Origin: DATFVA01 sp963811905
GTDB taxonomy: Bacteria > Bacteroidota > Ignavibacteria > Ignavibacteriales > Ignavibacteriaceae
Reading direction: 5' to 3'
NCBI GenBank assembly: GCA_963811905.1
Contig: CAWETK010000024.1
Span: forward strand, 124,001-188,000
Length of the DNA: 64,000 nt
A program made the translations under genes and the position numbers. This document shows positions 62,626 to 64,000 of the stretch, piece after piece (the first letter of the stretch is position 1; every line of letters begins with the position of its first letter). The notes below the pieces were generated by a model. The model saw only the letters and a program-made list of their open reading frames with translations, was not told the DNA's origin and searched no databases.

Positions 62626-63921
62626 ATGGCTAACGGGAAAACAAAAAAATCAAAAAAGAAGCTATATATTTTCGGCGGAATAGGTGTGCTAGTTGTCGCT
62701 CTTATCCTTATTGCCTTAATAGGAGGCAGTAAAGAGGAAATAATACCTGTTCAGGTTGAAAAAGTTGTTCAGAGAGATATAACACAGACTGTCTCGGCAA
62801 CAGGGAAGATCAACCCGGAATTCCAGGTGGTAATTACTCCTGAAGTTACAGGTGAGATCGTTTCACTGCCGGTTAAAGAAGGCAACCATGTTAATAAAGG
62901 AGATCTTTTAATAAAGATCAAAGCCGATTCCTACGTTGCGCAGAAGGATAGAGCGGAGGCAAATCTCCAGGGTGCACGGGCTACCCTCGCAATGAGAAAA
63001 GCTGAACTGGATAAATTGACATCCGACTATAACAGGGTAAAGGAGCTTCATGCTAAAGGTTTATCGAGTGATTCAGAACTCGAAGCATCAAAAAGTTCCT
63101 ACTTATCTTCACAGGCCAGCTACGAAGCAGCCCAGGCAAATGTATCCCAGATGGCAGCGGCCCTTAAGGAATCAGACGAACAGCTTAATAAGACGGCAAT
63201 CTATTCACCTATGACCGGGACTATTACAAAACTTAACGTAGAACTGGGAGAGAGAGTACTTGGAAGCGGATTCAGTCAGGGTACTGATATGATGACAGTT
63301 TCCGATCTCGGGAATATTGAAGCAAGCGTGGACGTTGATGAGAATGATGTTGTACTTGTAGCAATAGGTGATACTGCATTGATTAAAGTAGATGCATTCG
63401 GCGACAGAATATTTAAAGGAAAAGTTACTGAGATAGGCAATAGTGCAATTTCAGAAGGTCTGGGTACTCAGGAACAGGTTGTAAATTTTGATGTAAAAAT
63501 AAAATTATTCAATCCCGATGATCAGCTGCGGCCGGGTATGTCGTGTAATGCGGATGTTCAGACTGAGACAAAACATAATGTTGTTGCGGTTCCGATACAA
63601 AGTGTCACAGCGAGAAATAAAACAGAACTCACAATGGATAAAGATGAAGAAAGTAATGTGAACGTCAAAGAAGAGAAGAAGAACGGAATTGGTCCGAATA
63701 AACTGCAGGAAATTGTATTTATTGTAAAAAACAATAAAGCTAAGACTGTAAATGTTGAGACAGGTATAAGCGATGACAATTTTATTGAGGTAAAATCCGG
63801 TCTCGATACCACCCAGCGGGTTGTCAGCGGAAGTTACCGTGCGATCTCAAAAGAACTGGCAGACGGTTCTAATGTCAGGGTAGAAGAAAAAAGCCAGGCC
63901 TTCGGATCAAATAATAAATAA
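62626..63921 (+). CDS. Efflux membrane-fusion protein (HlyD/MacA family)
   Basis: The 431-aa protein has an N-terminal membrane anchor (YIFGGIGVLVVALILIALIG), a lipoyl/barrel-sandwich domain ('GEIVSLPVKEGNHVNKGDLL'), a coiled-coil hairpin (about residues 105-185) and a beta-barrel/membrane-proximal C-terminal part ('LRPGMSCNADVQTET'). It links the inner-membrane ABC pump to the TolC duct. The pattern with the following ABC ATPase suggests a MacAB-like pump for macrolides, peptides or lipids. Confidence 0.92.
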   Translation: MANGKTKKSKKKLYIFGGIGVLVVALILIALIGGSKEEIIPVQVEKVVQRDITQTVSATGKINPEFQVVITPEVTGEIVSLPVKEGNHVNKGDLLIKIKADSYVAQKDRAEANLQGARATLAMRKAELDKLTSDYNRVKELHAKGLSSDSELEASKSSYLSSQASYEAAQANVSQMAAALKESDEQLNKTAIYSPMTGTITKLNVELGERVLGSGFSQGTDMMTVSDLGNIEASVDVDENDVVLVAIGDTALIKVDAFGDRIFKGKVTEIGNSAISEGLGTQEQVVNFDVKIKLFNPDDQLRPGMSCNADVQTETKHNVVAVPIQSVTARNKTELTMDKDEESNVNVKEEKKNGIGPNKLQEIVFIVKNNKAKTVNVETGISDDNFIEVKSGLDTTQRVVSGSYRAISKELADGSNVRVEEKSQAFGSNNK

Positions 63922-63935
63922 AACGGAATTACAGA

Positions 63936-64000
63936 ATGAATATCATCAATATCGAACATATAGCTAAGATATACCAGGTTGGAAGTGAAGAGGTCCATGC
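63936..64000 (+). CDS. ABC transporter ATP-binding protein, N-terminal fragment (MacB/LolD-like)
   Basis: ATG 63936, 14 bases after the fusion-protein stop, opens a frame beginning MNIINIEHIAKIYQVGSEEV that runs off the window. The 'I..I.K.Y..G...v.A' start is typical of MacB/LolD-type ABC ATPases. Confidence 0.75.
   Translation, partial: MNIINIEHIAKIYQVGSEEVH

Overview
The window looks like part of a chromosome from a member of the Ignavibacteria (Bacteroidota/Chlorobiota group). Reasons: two secreted proteins end in the type IX secretion sorting tail of the NYPNPFNP type (near 36.5 kb and 50.4 kb); a complete alternative complex III operon is joined to an aa3-type oxidase; and the gene content and moderate-AT base composition fit. 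The assignment is an inference from gene content, not from a marker tree. No prophage, transposase, CRISPR array or recognisable defence island was found.

Layout. 1-3.2 kb: a truncated TolB-propeller/outer-membrane-barrel protein and a small exported protein. 3.6-10.7 kb: housekeeping genes (der, a CoA-disulfide-reductase-like flavoprotein, upp, an exported TPR protein, a RelA/SpoT-type enzyme, ruvX). 10.8-11.9 kb: two bacterial microcompartment (BMC) hexamer shell genes, the second with a long charged tail ending in a small helical domain, closed by a strong terminator and with no enzyme genes beside them. 11.9-15.5 kb: ybbR-like, tmk, a C-terminal processing protease and a small zinc-ribbon membrane protein. 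15.5-18.3 kb: a GlcD-like flavoprotein and its Fe-S partner, which appears broken by a frameshift and lacks a normal start.

18.6-33.7 kb is the centrepiece: a sigma-54-like promoter followed by actA, a 66-codon gene, actB, actC, a fused actD-actE, actF, a membrane cytochrome c, SCO, oxidase subunits I, III, IV and II, haem O synthase and an eight-helix membrane cytochrome c. Together they would oxidise menaquinol, pass electrons through haem c domains and reduce oxygen.

33.8-45.5 kb: a secreted T9SS protein, an alpha-glucan phosphorylase, then on the minus strand a glycosyltransferase, a MoxR-like AAA/VWA pair and a LACTB-like serine hydrolase. 46-48 kb (minus): tig-clpP. 48-51.4 kb: a decayed gene, a second T9SS protein, tRNA-Leu(UAG) and a small unknown gene. 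52-54.7 kb: a PP2C phosphatase and a Ser/Thr kinase fused to a YCF48-like propeller. 55-61 kb: murA, a membrane metallopeptidase-like TPR protein, an AI-2E-family permease and a CCA/poly(A)-polymerase-type nucleotidyltransferase. 61.2-64 kb: a TolC/HlyD/ABC efflux operon running off the window.

Non-coding structure is notable. A ~190-bp element is present in two inverted copies 42.5 kb apart, each with two copies of the 13-bp palindrome TGACATTTTGTCA. A short REP-like hairpin occurs at 3.4 and 39.7 kb. Several spacers carry degenerate short tandem repeats. Gene starts were adjusted where a ribosome binding site or a signal peptide argued for an internal start.
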